DNA of 34,890 bases from NCBI GenBank assembly GCA_910580225.1, contig CAJTXE010000042.1:1-34890 (forward strand), written 5' to 3'. The DNA is from an uncultured Acetatifactor sp. Lineage in GTDB: Bacteria; Bacillota; Clostridia; Lachnospirales; Lachnospiraceae. The translations under genes were made by a program, and so were the position numbers. Of this stretch, positions 7,997 to 16,032 are shown one piece after another (position 1 is the first letter of the stretch; each line of letters starts with the position of its first letter). The notes beneath the pieces are model-generated. The model saw only the letters and a list, made by a program, of their open reading frames with translations. It had not been told where the DNA came from and ran no database searches.

Positions 7997-10630
7997 TCAT
8001 TTTGCCAACAGGGACAACACCCTGGGCCTGGCCCCTTTTACATACTTAAATTCCAGGGCAAATCTGATAATTTCCGGAAAATAATATTTCTTATCTGACA
8101 TAATAAAATAGCCCTGGTTCTCTAATCTGGCAATCTCTTCTCCTGTCAGGCTGATCTTGTCCAATGTAAGCGGCAATACTTTCTCTTCTTCCGGCATATC
8201 TTCAAATTTTTTTAATATTTGATAAACCGCTTTCATCTCGTCTCTGATCTCCTTATACTTTTCCCTGGAGCAGCCCGGAATAGCCTCCCTGATCTGTTTC
8301 GGCATAATATATCTGTCCTCGTACGGCGGCTTTCCTTCCGGAAATGTACTGGTAGCAAACTGCAAAAAGCGTACAATGTCCCTTGCCTGTAACTGGTTTG
8401 TAAAATCAGAAAGCGCCGCAATAATCCATTTTGCCGAATTTGCCTCTCTGGAATCGTATCTTCCCAACTTTTTCCCCCACAGTTTTTCCAGACATTCTTC
8501 CAACACTTCCCTGCTGGCTTTCAAAATATCAACATTCTCTCCCAGAGCAGGGGCCGCCTGCTTCGCAATCCACAATGCCAGGCGAAGCGCTTCCGACGGT
8601 GACCATTTCAATTCATATTTGTGATACTGATTTTGAAACTGCTCAAAATTAATCTCAATTGCCTCTTCCGCCATATCCTTTCTGGCAAAAATAACAATCC
8701 CTATATTTTCAAAACGGAGATTCCGTAATGTATTTACTACATTCTGACACAAAGCCCGAACTGCAAATCTCCAGGTCTTCTGTGTCTGTATCTGCACATC
8801 CATAAAAAGGTCTTCCAGTCCGTCCACAATGAAAAGAATTCTTTTGTGTTTTCCCTCCAGATATTGATCCAGTTCGGATAAATCGCTGTAACCGCCGCCC
8901 AGCATATCCAACATCAGCCTTTGCCATATTTCCATCCATTCTGTCAGGGATGTCTCTTTTTCGGCATAGGAAGCCAGCTTATTGTAATTGCAGTCAACAA
9001 TATTCGGTCTGATGTTCATTTCTTCAAAAGTATGATTGCAGTTTACAATACATTCCTGTACCATAGGATGCAGCTTTTTCATATTCAAAGAACAGACCAG
9101 GGGTAGAATCAATGTTCTCTCCCTGTCTCTTTCACCTGGCGTCTCTACGCCGCTCACAAAATTTTCCCAGGTTCTTTTTGAAAGCAGCTGTTTATAGATA
9201 TAAGTTTTTCCGGATCCCTTTGCGCCCAATACCACCAGCTGCGGAACCGTTTCCTTATACTCCCGCACAATCTCCCGTATCGACGTTGTTGCCAGCATAT
9301 TGGAGGACGCGCTTCCTTCAGCTGTGATCTCCATGGTGGTAATCTCATGCAGCCGGCTTATGGTATCCTTCATATTCTCCAGGGAAAGCGGCTTCTCTCC
9401 CGTACCGTCAGCCTTCGTATCGGTTTTCAGCATGCTGCCCGCAATTTTTGCCATAACATCGGAAAGTACCTTTCCCTTCAGCAAAGCACATATTTCCTGA
9501 AAATCCCCCAGTGAAGCAAACGCCGAGTCAAAAGGTACCCTGTAGAGATAATCTTCTCTTAATACATTCATGTTTTCCGGGTCAAAATCCTGTTCCAGGC
9601 TTTCTGCCAACTCATCTTCCAGATTCCCCACCTTATCCTCCTCCATATCTCTGGGAATCATGGTCAGCAGGAGTTTGGAATTCAAATGTCCGTCCTTCAC
9701 CTTCCGCTGTATTTCTTCCAGTATAAGTTTCGTTCCTTTTATTGACTGCATGGACGTGGAAGAAATAAAAAACTTGTTCACACGGGCATCAAATAAAAAC
9801 GGCGCGGAAAATTCCGTAACCCCGGCCCTCAAATCTACCAAAACAAGGTCTGCCCCAAGGGAGGCCCCCAACCTGGAAAGAAATTCCGTAATGACATATT
9901 TATCCTTCTGTACAGAAATGATTTTCTCCGGACTTGAATAGATATTCAGCATTTGAGATTTTTCTCTATATACCGGAAGAAAATAGTGCTCCACCTCCAG
10001 TTTTTCCGTCATCACCTTAATCACATTGGTCTTCACAAGCCCGGCAACCCTGTCTACAAAGTTTTCGTTCAGAGAATTAAAATGAAGCAATTCCAACACG
10101 TCGAAATAACTGATTTTCTCATTGCTTTTCCCCTGTCCCAACATCCAGGTCAGACCCGGAGCCTCCAAATCCGCATCAACAATCAGTACCTTTCTCTGAT
10201 TTCCATGCGCCTGGGATATCTCCCTTACCAGAGAAATCAGGGCCAAGGTCCTCCCCACGCCGCCTTTATAGGAATGGAATACCGTAAGCGGACTCCCCGC
10301 TAATTCTTCCTGCTTTGTCGTTTCTTCCCTCGTAAACATATCCTTAAACAGCGGCGTCTTTATGGGTTCCGCCCTGTCAGATTCATCGCCCTCTTCATAA
10401 ATGACATCCAATTGTTTTTGGTCAAATTCTACCGTAACCTTACCGTTCATGTAGAATTTCCCGAAAATTTTTATAAATGTCTCTTCGTTTTCCTCTTTGT
10501 TATTTCTCTCCGAGTCAATATTGATGACAATTTCGTCGCTGTATACATCAACCCTGTTCCACCACAGGGGCCACCAACTCCGCCTTTTCCTGAATTCAAC
10601 CTCAACATCATACCATGTAAACAGACGCAT
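7997..10630 (-). CDS. KGGVGR-motif double P-loop ATPase, defence-like
   Basis: This protein of about 877 residues carries two NTPase units. After a roughly 110-residue N-terminal region (start rich in Trp and Arg) comes a ParA/MinD-like domain. Its deviant Walker A is SYKGGVGRTLAL near 121-132, followed by VLIVDADLEAPG near 149-160 and ADLVLVDLRAG near 261-271. In this motif the usual GKT lysine is arginine, as in the group I know as KGGVGR-motif variant AAA ATPases. A second, STAND/AAA-like unit follows, with VVLGAKGSGKTYIYKQLL near 467-484 and Walker B RILFIVDGLEDLF near 598-610. The C-terminal 250 residues are helical and may be a sensor or effector. ATG at 10630 has AGGAG seven bases upstream; a GTG three bases earlier is possible. 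The gene is seven bases after the HEPN gene and AT-richer than the xdh genes. A role in phage defence is inference. Confidence 0.75.
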   Translation of the reverse strand: MRLFTWYDVEVEFRKRRSWWPLWWNRVDVYSDEIVINIDSERNNKEENEETFIKIFGKFYMNGKVTVEFDQKQLDVIYEEGDESDRAEPIKTPLFKDMFTREETTKQEELAGSPLTVFHSYKGGVGRTLALISLVREISQAHGNQRKVLIVDADLEAPGLTWMLGQGKSNEKISYFDVLELLHFNSLNENFVDRVAGLVKTNVIKVMTEKLEVEHYFLPVYREKSQMLNIYSSPEKIISVQKDKYVITEFLSRLGASLGADLVLVDLRAGVTEFSAPFLFDARVNKFFISSTSMQSIKGTKLILEEIQRKVKDGHLNSKLLLTMIPRDMEEDKVGNLEDELAESLEQDFDPENMNVLREDYLYRVPFDSAFASLGDFQEICALLKGKVLSDVMAKIAGSMLKTDTKADGTGEKPLSLENMKDTISRLHEITTMEITAEGSASSNMLATTSIREIVREYKETVPQLVVLGAKGSGKTYIYKQLLSKRTWENFVSGVETPGERDRERTLILPLVCSLNMKKLHPMVQECIVNCNHTFEEMNIRPNIVDCNYNKLASYAEKETSLTEWMEIWQRLMLDMLGGGYSDLSELDQYLEGKHKRILFIVDGLEDLFMDVQIQTQKTWRFAVRALCQNVVNTLRNLRFENIGIVIFARKDMAEEAIEINFEQFQNQYHKYELKWSPSEALRLALWIAKQAAPALGENVDILKASREVLEECLEKLWGKKLGRYDSREANSAKWIIAALSDFTNQLQARDIVRFLQFATSTFPEGKPPYEDRYIMPKQIREAIPGCSREKYKEIRDEMKAVYQILKKFEDMPEEEKVLPLTLDKISLTGEEIARLENQGYFIMSDKKYYFPEIIRFALEFKYVKGARPRVLSLLAK

Positions 10631-10640
10631 CACTATTCTC

Positions 10641-11069
10641 CTATAATTTTGTATGAATCCATTCCGCTATCTTCACCAATACCTTTTCTGCTTTTTCCTC
10701 CTCGTCGCCCTCCGCCAGGGCGGCGCCATACCTCCAAAGCTCATTAAATTTATCCGGCGAAGCATAACCCCCTCTTTTTAAGGGAATTTTTTTAAGACAA
10801 TAACTGCTGTGGGGATTCAATTTCTTAAGCATTGCGCTTACATTATGCCCTGTCAGTTCCTTTTTCTCACTGCCGCAGCATTCCACAAAATCCTCATATG
10901 TATCTTTTCCCAAATCCTTCATCAACAGACTTTTCAAACCGCATTCCACGGAATAGAATAAAAGCAGTCTTCGTGATTTTTCACTGCCTGTAGTTTGTTT
11001 ATACATTTTATAATGTCTTCGGTAACTGTCCTGAAATTCCCTCCTTGTAACATTTATCCGACTGCTCAT
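10641..11069 (-). CDS. HEPN-like helical protein paired with the ATPase
   Basis: This small, mostly helical protein has 142 residues from ATG 11069. The segment SRRLLLFYSVECGLKSLLMK is typical of the HEPN superfamily core helix, and ELTGHNVSAMLKKLNP and DKFNELWRYGAALAEG resemble later HEPN helices. I do not see a clear R-x(4-6)-H ribonuclease motif, so it may be a non-catalytic HEPN partner. The ATG at 11069 is chosen because AAAGGA precedes it; an upstream in-frame ATG at 11099 has no ribosome site. Its stop codon overlaps the AGGAG used by the ATPase gene, so the two are translationally coupled. HEPN-NTPase pairs are common in bacterial conflict systems. Confidence 0.65.
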   Translation of the reverse strand: MSSRINVTRREFQDSYRRHYKMYKQTTGSEKSRRLLLFYSVECGLKSLLMKDLGKDTYEDFVECCGSEKKELTGHNVSAMLKKLNPHSSYCLKKIPLKRGGYASPDKFNELWRYGAALAEGDEEEKAEKVLVKIAEWIHTKL

Positions 11070-11099
11070 CCCCCTGTCCTTTCCCCGTTTTATCCCCAT

Positions 11100-11206
11100 T
11101 TAAAGTCTCTGTTTCTTATACTGACGATCATTGAAACTTGCCAGGCGTCCCGACTCACGAGCGAAAGATGCCGGGGACATTGCGGCAAATTTCATAGCTC
11201 GTGAGT
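11100..11206 (-). other. Long inverted repeat with possible 31-residue ORF
   Basis: ACTCACGAGC (11153-11162) pairs perfectly with GCTCGTGAGT (11197-11206), with an inner pair TGCCG/CGGCA (11169-11173 with 11183-11187). No T-run follows on either strand, so it does not look like a terminator. On the minus strand an ATG inside the repeat (11195) opens a 31-codon frame (MKFAAMSPASF to KKQRL) that ends directly before 11099, but it has no good ribosome site. The element sits exactly at the junction between the 2Fe-2S gene and the HEPN gene. It could be a dispersed intergenic repeat, a regulatory hairpin or the scar of an insertion. Confidence 0.5.
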
Positions 11207-11225
11207 ATAATCACACCCCTGGGTC

Positions 11226-11705
11226 TCAAGATCCTGTATCAAGATCCTGCACCTTCTCCCGCCTGTCCAGATAATTGCGGATTCCCCGAAGCTGTCCCTC
11301 ATAACCGGAGCAGCGGCACAAGTTTCCCGCCAGATAGGCCCGGATTTCATCGTCTGCGGGATTGGGATTCTCCCGAAGCAGGGCAATGGTGTTCATCACA
11401 AATCCCGGATTGCAGAATCCGCACTGGTCTGCCCCCTGGTCCGCGATAAAGCCCACAAAATCCTGCGCCTCCTCCTGCAGTCCCTCCAAAGTCCACACCT
11501 CCGCGCCGTTGGCCCTGGCCGCCAGAACGGAGCAGGACAGAACCGGCCTTCCGTCCATCAGCACGGTGCACAGGCCGCAATTGGAGGTTTCACATCCCCG
11601 CTTCACACTGCAGCAGCCGTGCTCCCGCAGAAAATCAATCAACAGCAGGTCCGCCTCTACGGAAGCGGATACCTTTTTCCCGTTCAGTTTTATGTTAATT
11701 TCCAT
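11226..11705 (-). CDS. xdhC: Molybdenum hydroxylase 2Fe-2S subunit
   Basis: This 159-residue protein is of normal length for XdhC/CoxS-type subunits. The plant-ferredoxin-like cluster site is CCSVKRGCETSNCGLCTVLM with a further Cys in RPVLSC. The second, all-helical cluster site is QCGFCNPGFVMNT and GNLCRCSGYEGQL. It passes electrons from the Mo centre to FAD. GGGAGG precedes the ATG, and the start overlaps the end of the FAD-subunit gene by 11 bases, so these two are tightly coupled. The Mo-subunit gene that should follow is displaced by the HEPN/ATPase pair. The last few codons include a tandem duplication that changes the C-terminus. Confidence 0.92.
   Translation of the reverse strand: MEINIKLNGKKVSASVEADLLLIDFLREHGCCSVKRGCETSNCGLCTVLMDGRPVLSCSVLAARANGAEVWTLEGLQEEAQDFVGFIADQGADQCGFCNPGFVMNTIALLRENPNPADDEIRAYLAGNLCRCSGYEGQLRGIRNYLDRREKVQDLDTGS
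11227..11249. repeat. 13-base-period duplication at the xdhC stop
   Basis: CAAGATCCTG occurs at 11227-11236 and again at 11240-11249, separated by TAT. On the minus strand this duplicates GATCTTGA around the stop codon, so the protein ends VQDLDTGS. Without one copy the frame would continue as VQDLETQGCDYTHEL before stopping at about 11192. Confidence 0.6.
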
Positions 11706-12492
11706 CCATCTTCCCTCCCAACTGCATCAGATTCCGCTCCGTGAGCACTTGAATCAAATGGGTGCGGTAGGCGGCGCTCCCCCGGGTATTGCTGCCCACG
11801 GGAACCCTTTGGGACGCCCAGGCGGAGAAGGCCTTGCAGCTTTCCGGCGCTCCCCCGGACAGCAGCCCTTCTTCGTCCCTGACCACCACAGCCCGTCCGG
11901 GTCTGGCCCCCAACACAGCCCGGTACTCGCCCTCCACCCGGGACAGGGCGCAGGTAAGCACGGGAAGGTCCGTCCTCTGGTTCCGGAAAGCCCTGTAGGC
12001 AAAGACTCCGGGCTTCTTTTTCACCATGAGACGCACCAGAATGTCCCTGTCATATTCCATGGCGGCAAACTGTTCCAGGGGAATCACGCCTCCCCTGTAC
12101 AATTCCACAGAAGTCTCCAGGGACAGAAAAAAGGTCAGCACATCGGAAAAGCCGAACCGCCCCCAGATACTGCCGCCCACCGTGGCCAGGTTCCGGAACT
12201 GCACCCCCACAATATCCCGGACCGCCGCCCCGGCCGCCCCCTGGGTATATTGGTTCAGGCCCCGGTGCAGTTCTATTTCACGAAGACTTGTCATGGCGCC
12301 GATGACAAATGCTTCCTCCGTCTCCTCGATTCCGTCAAGACCCAGACCGCAGAGGTCAATGACTGTATTCACATTGCCTTTTCCTGTTTTCAGCCACAGC
12401 ATGCCGCCCATTACGCGGTTTGCCCTGCTCTGGTTCAGTTGGTATGCCTCCTCCAAGCTTTGCGCCCTGATATACTTCTGTATCCCTATCAC
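11695..12492 (-). CDS. xdhB: Molybdenum hydroxylase FAD-binding subunit
   Basis: This 265-residue protein belongs to the FAD-binding domain of molybdopterin dehydrogenases (XdhB/CoxM/YgfM type). It has the flavin-binding stretches RVMGGMLWLKTGKG and FVIGAMTSLREIELH. The signature DIVGVQFRNLATVGGSIWGR binds the FAD pyrophosphate. The C-terminal CO-dehydrogenase flavoprotein domain follows and is somewhat short (YRAFRNQRTDLPVLTCALSR). It passes electrons from the 2Fe-2S subunit to an acceptor. The start is GTG at 12492 with AAAGGAG eight bases upstream. It is first in the operon, behind a promoter with an overlapping inverted repeat. Confidence 0.9.
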   Translation of the reverse strand: MIGIQKYIRAQSLEEAYQLNQSRANRVMGGMLWLKTGKGNVNTVIDLCGLGLDGIEETEEAFVIGAMTSLREIELHRGLNQYTQGAAGAAVRDIVGVQFRNLATVGGSIWGRFGFSDVLTFFLSLETSVELYRGGVIPLEQFAAMEYDRDILVRLMVKKKPGVFAYRAFRNQRTDLPVLTCALSRVEGEYRAVLGARPGRAVVVRDEEGLLSGGAPESCKAFSAWASQRVPVGSNTRGSAAYRTHLIQVLTERNLMQLGGKMDGN

Positions 12493-12529
12493 TACGGATT
12501 CTCCTTTTCCTTATCATATTACCTTTTAC

Positions 12530-12564
12530 ATATAACGCTTTCTCCGATCCATGGGCAAAGCGTT
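12530..12564 (-). promoter_or_regulatory. xdhB promoter with overlapping operator
   Basis: On the minus strand TTGCCC (12553-12558), a 17-base spacer and TTATAT (12530-12535) form a plausible promoter. The inverted repeat AACGCTTT/AAAGCGTT (12534-12541 with 12557-12564) has one arm overlapping the -35 box and the other the -10 box, as expected of a repressor site. A second palindrome, GCAAAA/TTTTGC, lies just upstream near 12577-12589. Confidence 0.5.
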
Positions 12565-12642
12565 GTACGGATACTGCAAAATTTTTGCATCCTCAAATGA
12601 ATTGCGGCAGCATATGTAATGCCAAAACCCTCCCGGTATTAC

Positions 12643-12677
12643 TTAAAAGCAGGCAGAACAATGATATGCTCTGCCTG
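12643..12677 (-). terminator. Terminator of the broken Rpn gene
   Basis: CAGGCAGA and TCTGCCTG (12670-12677 with 12650-12657) form a perfect 8-base stem with a 12-base loop. On the minus strand it is followed by CTTTT, about 18 bases after the Rpn stop codon. Confidence 0.7.
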
Positions 12678-12694
12678 TGAATCGTAAATAGAAG

Positions 12695-13573
12695 TTATTC
12701 GGCCTCATCAAAATATGCTTTTGCCTGTTCTTCCGTTAAATCGAATTTTGCCTGCAGCCTCGATATAATTTCCTCTTCTGAAAGACCTAAATCCTTTCCC
12801 ATTGAAATTGCTCCAAAAATCTTACCTATCTCTTTCCCTATCTTCTGATTTTCCCTGTCCCGCATTAACAGCGTCATATACTCATGCCTCCATTTCCGAT
12901 TCCTCTTGGCCTTCTCTACGGCATACTGCAGTTTCTTCACAAATGTATCTTCTGATGGCTTTCCTGCCACATAATCCAAAAATGCTTTCAGTTCCCTACC
13001 TACCGTCCCGCTTTTTCCGTCTGCATTCAGAAAAATCTTTTTTGCCCCGTCATTCAGCATGATTTCGCAATCTTCCCTGCAGATATTTTCGAAAGTATAC
13101 ATATACCGGCCTTTTCCAAATAAGTCCGACAGACAGATAAATATAACGTAACTTTTATTCAGTGTATCGTAATCCTGCCCTTTCTCAACCAACTGCAAAT
13201 CTATCATGCTTTGATAATATCTGGTCCTTCTCGGCAAATGTATAGATGTGACTGCCTGCATTTCTATATCATATACAGTTCCCTTTCCATCATTTACATA
13301 CACATCCAAACGCACACCCTTTGCGTCATAGTCCTCTTTAATTGTCTTCTGCAGTTCCGGATATTCCACATGATCAATATCCAACTTCGGAAGAATTCGC
13401 TACAACAGTTCCTTACACAACTCCGGATTCTGCATAACTTTTCCAAACAGGAAGTCATTGGATATGCCTAATTCCTCCCAGTTTGTCTGCTTTACTTCCA
13501 TGCTTTCCATTGCCTTACCTGCTTTCTTCCCAAAATCACTGCCGGAAAACTCTGTATATTTCGAATATTCCAT
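12695..13573 (-). pseudogene. Rpn-family nuclease gene with internal amber codon
   Basis: From ATG 13573 (AGGAAGAG upstream) the frame reads MEYSKYTEFSGSDFGKKAGK and then WEELGISNDFLFGKVMQNPEL. It reaches TAG at 13400-13402 and continues without a shift as RILPKLDIDHVEYPELQKTI. It goes on through the PD-(D/E)XK core (GVRLDVYVNDGKGTVYDIEMQ, with D and E-x-Q) to a C-terminal GKDLGLSEEEIISRLQAKFDL helix pair. Both sides of the stop match the same family, so one substitution (for example CAG to TAG) broke an otherwise complete 292-codon gene. Rpn proteins are DNA endonucleases linked to recombination and some act in defence. A promoter and a terminator are still intact. Confidence 0.85.
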
Positions 13574-13584
13574 GCTCTCTTCCT

Positions 13585-13613
13585 ATTATACACAGCCTTA
13601 CGGCAAATTACAA
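13585..13613 (-). promoter_or_regulatory. Promoter of the broken Rpn gene
   Basis: On the minus strand TTGTAA (13608-13613), a 17-base spacer and a perfect TATAAT (13585-13590) lie just ahead of the Rpn ATG at 13573. The leader would be very short. Confidence 0.6.
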
Positions 13614-13629
13614 TACAATAAGCAGAACA

Positions 13630-13658
13630 TTGCTTTTGATAAGATAAATTGCTATAAT
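13630..13658 (+). promoter_or_regulatory. Promoter of the ABC importer operon
   Basis: TTGCTT (13630-13635), a 17-base spacer and a perfect TATAAT (13653-13658) lie 43 bases before the lipoprotein ATG. It points away from the Rpn promoter and the two are less than 20 bases apart. Confidence 0.7.
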
Positions 13659-13701
13659 AATACCGTTGCATTTTTAAAACGATAACACTAAGGAGATTGG
13701 A

Positions 13702-14940
13702 ATGAATAAGAGTCACAGCACTAAAAAGATCCTTTCCCTGCTGCTCACCCTGGCCATGCTGCTGTCCACTGCGGCTTGCGGCAGAACAGACGATACGTCC
13801 CAGACCTCGTGGCAGTCCCGGGCGGACGCTTCCTCCCAAGATCCGGAAGCGTCCCTGACAGATGGTGCCTCCCAGAATACGGAGACTTTTTTGCCTGACG
13901 CCTCCCAGGACCCGGAAGCATCCGTACCCGGGGGTGCCTCCCAGCCCCCAAGCACTTCTGCCTCCCACAGCGCCCCTGCTTCCTCCGAACCTGCCCCGGG
14001 AGCTGAACAGCCGGAATACGAGGTCCAATACCCGGTTACCTTGACAGATCAGGCAAGCCGGGAGGTCACTCTTGCATCCCAACCGAAACGCCTGGTCAGC
14101 GGCTACTATATCTCCACCAGTCTCCTGATTGCCCTGAACTTAGAAGATAATATAGTAGGCATAGAAGCAAAAGCGGATTCCCGTCCCATTTACCGGTTCA
14201 GCGCTCCCGCCCTCCTGGACCTGCCCAATGTAGGTTCCGCAAAAGAATTTGACCTGGAGGGCTGCGCTGCACTGGAACCCGACTTGGTTATCCTCCCCAT
14301 AAAACTGAAAAGTGCCGCCGAAACACTGACGGAACTGGGCTTTCCCGTACTTCTGGTAAATCCGGAGAACCAGGAAATGCTCACCGAGACAATTCACCTT
14401 ATTGCAAAAGCTACCAACACGGAAGCCCAGGCCCAGGCACTCCTGGATTTCACCGCCGCCCAGGAGGAACGCCTCTCCGAACTGTTAGGCACAGCAAACT
14501 CCCCCACCGTCTACCTGGCCGGGAATTCCAGTCTGCTGTCCACTGCCGGAAACGCCATGTACCAGTCCGATCTGATACGCCGGGCAGGAGGCATCAATGC
14601 CGCCGCTGAAATTACCGATGCCTATTGGGCGGAGATTGATTACGAGCGGCTGCTGCACTGGAATCCGGACTATATTATCCTGGCCTCGGACGCCGCCTAC
14701 ACTGTGGAGGATGTTCTGACGGATCCCAATCTGGCAGACTGCGCCGCCGTGGCAGAGGGCAATGTTTACCAGATGCCCGGCAAAGCCGAATCCTGGGACA
14801 GCCCCGTGCCCGGAAGCATTTTGGGTATTGTGTGGCTAAGCGGCATTCTGCACCCCGACTTGTGCCCGGAAACCGATAATGAGGCAATTATAAATGAATA
14901 TTACGAAAATTTCTACGGCTTCCTCTACAGCGAAAACTAG
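13702..14940 (+). CDS. ABC importer substrate-binding lipoprotein, FecB/BtuF type
   Basis: This 412-residue protein starts with a lipoprotein signal (ILSLLLTLAMLLSTAAC, lipobox LSTAAC with Cys26), so it should be anchored outside the membrane. Residues about 27-105 form a Ser/Ala/Pro/Asp-rich linker with an imperfect repeat (SQDPEAS, SQNTETF, SQDPEAS). A class III periplasmic-binding fold follows: YPVTLTDQASREVTLASQPK, EALEPDLVILPI-like segments and RAGGINAAAEIT. AAGGAG precedes the ATG. It binds a metal-type ligand and delivers it to the FecCD permease encoded next. Because the operon ends in a MocA-type gene beside xdh genes, molybdate or tungstate is my preferred ligand; iron-siderophore or cobalamin remains possible. 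Confidence 0.88.
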   Translation: MNKSHSTKKILSLLLTLAMLLSTAACGRTDDTSQTSWQSRADASSQDPEASLTDGASQNTETFLPDASQDPEASVPGGASQPPSTSASHSAPASSEPAPGAEQPEYEVQYPVTLTDQASREVTLASQPKRLVSGYYISTSLLIALNLEDNIVGIEAKADSRPIYRFSAPALLDLPNVGSAKEFDLEGCAALEPDLVILPIKLKSAAETLTELGFPVLLVNPENQEMLTETIHLIAKATNTEAQAQALLDFTAAQEERLSELLGTANSPTVYLAGNSSLLSTAGNAMYQSDLIRRAGGINAAAEITDAYWAEIDYERLLHWNPDYIILASDAAYTVEDVLTDPNLADCAAVAEGNVYQMPGKAESWDSPVPGSILGIVWLSGILHPDLCPETDNEAIINEYYENFYGFLYSEN

Positions 14941-15913
14941 GAAAAGAGCTTTCCATCCAAGATTATTTTGCATCATCTGCCTGGCTTTACTTGCCCTCCT
15001 GACTGTCCTTAGCCTGTTCACCGGCAGATATCCCCTGTCCCTGGAGGCCCTCCTTCGGGGAGACGAGCTGCAGCGGCGGGTTTTCCTGAATCTGCGGTTC
15101 AGCCGGACGGTTGTGGGCCTTCTGGGCGGTTTTGCCCTGGGGGTATCGGGCTTCGTCTATCAGACCGTATTCCGCAATCCCCTGGCCTCGCCGGACATCA
15201 TCGGCGTGTCCTCCGGAGCCAGTGCAGGGGCGGCGGCAGGCATCCTGTTTTTCTCCGGCTCTGCGGCGGTAACCGCATCTGCCTTTGCAGGCGCACTGTC
15301 TGCGGTGGTCATTGTGCTCCTTCTCTCCGCCCTGGACCAAACCGGCAGAAACACCTCCATTGTCCTGGCCGGGATTGCGGTTCATGCCCTGGCCCAGACG
15401 GCGCTGATGTGCTTCAAGCTCACCGCGGACCCGGAACGGGAACTGGCTTCCATCGAATACTGGATTATGGGCAGTCTCAACGCAGTCAATCTTCATTCCC
15501 TGGGAGGCAATCTTCTGCTGTGCCTTTTGTGCCTTATCCTCCTCTTCCTGCTCCACCGCCAGATCATTCTTCTGTCCGGTGAGGAGGGGGAGATGAAAAT
15601 GTTAGGCGTCAGCGTGGGAAAACTGCGTCTTCTGGTACTGCTGACCGCCACCCTCACCGTATCCTCTGTGGTCAGCCTCACCGGATTGATCAGCTTTGTG
15701 GGCCTTCTGGCTCCCCACGGCGCAAGGCTTATCACCAGAGACAACCGCCAGGACACCATGCTTTTGGGAGGATTGTTGGGAGGAATCCTGCTTCTGGGCG
15801 CAGATATCCTGGCCCGCAGCGTCTCCGCCGTGGAACTGCCCGTGAGTATTTTCACCAGTGTTCTGGGAGCGCCTTTTCTGATTGCCCTCATCGGCAGACG
15901 GAGAGCGCTGTAA
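14894..15913 (+). CDS. FecCD-family ABC importer permease
   Basis: This 339-residue integral membrane protein has about ten hydrophobic segments and clear BtuC/FecCD motifs. These are LRFSRTVVGLLGGFALGVSG, then FRNPLASPDIIGVSSGASAG, then the ATPase-coupling region near GEEGEMKMLGVSVGKLRLL and SFVGLLAPHGARLITRDNRQ. It forms the translocation pore for the lipoprotein's ligand. The gene starts inside the 3' end of the lipoprotein gene, overlapping it by 47 bases. Its own ribosome site is weak (GAGG), so translational coupling is likely. The H. influenzae MolBC molybdate/tungstate importer belongs to this same fold class. Confidence 0.92.
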   Translation: MNITKISTASSTAKTRKRAFHPRLFCIICLALLALLTVLSLFTGRYPLSLEALLRGDELQRRVFLNLRFSRTVVGLLGGFALGVSGFVYQTVFRNPLASPDIIGVSSGASAGAAAGILFFSGSAAVTASAFAGALSAVVIVLLLSALDQTGRNTSIVLAGIAVHALAQTALMCFKLTADPERELASIEYWIMGSLNAVNLHSLGGNLLLCLLCLILLFLLHRQIILLSGEEGEMKMLGVSVGKLRLLVLLTATLTVSSVVSLTGLISFVGLLAPHGARLITRDNRQDTMLLGGLLGGILLLGADILARSVSAVELPVSIFTSVLGAPFLIALIGRRRAL

Positions 15914-16032
15914 CAAAAACATTATCCAGGCCCTGTACTCTAACTCTAACCCGGGAATCCGGAAGTCAGCCTGTATCCTGGACAGGCCCATGTGCACAGA
16001 GACCGAAAACCCCAGACACAGGGAGAACACAT

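Noticed and set aside
12695..13573. Programmed stop-codon read-through or pyrrolysine in the Rpn gene
   Set aside because: The family does not use pyrrolysine, and no recoding signal is visible after TAG; ordinary nonsense mutation is simpler.
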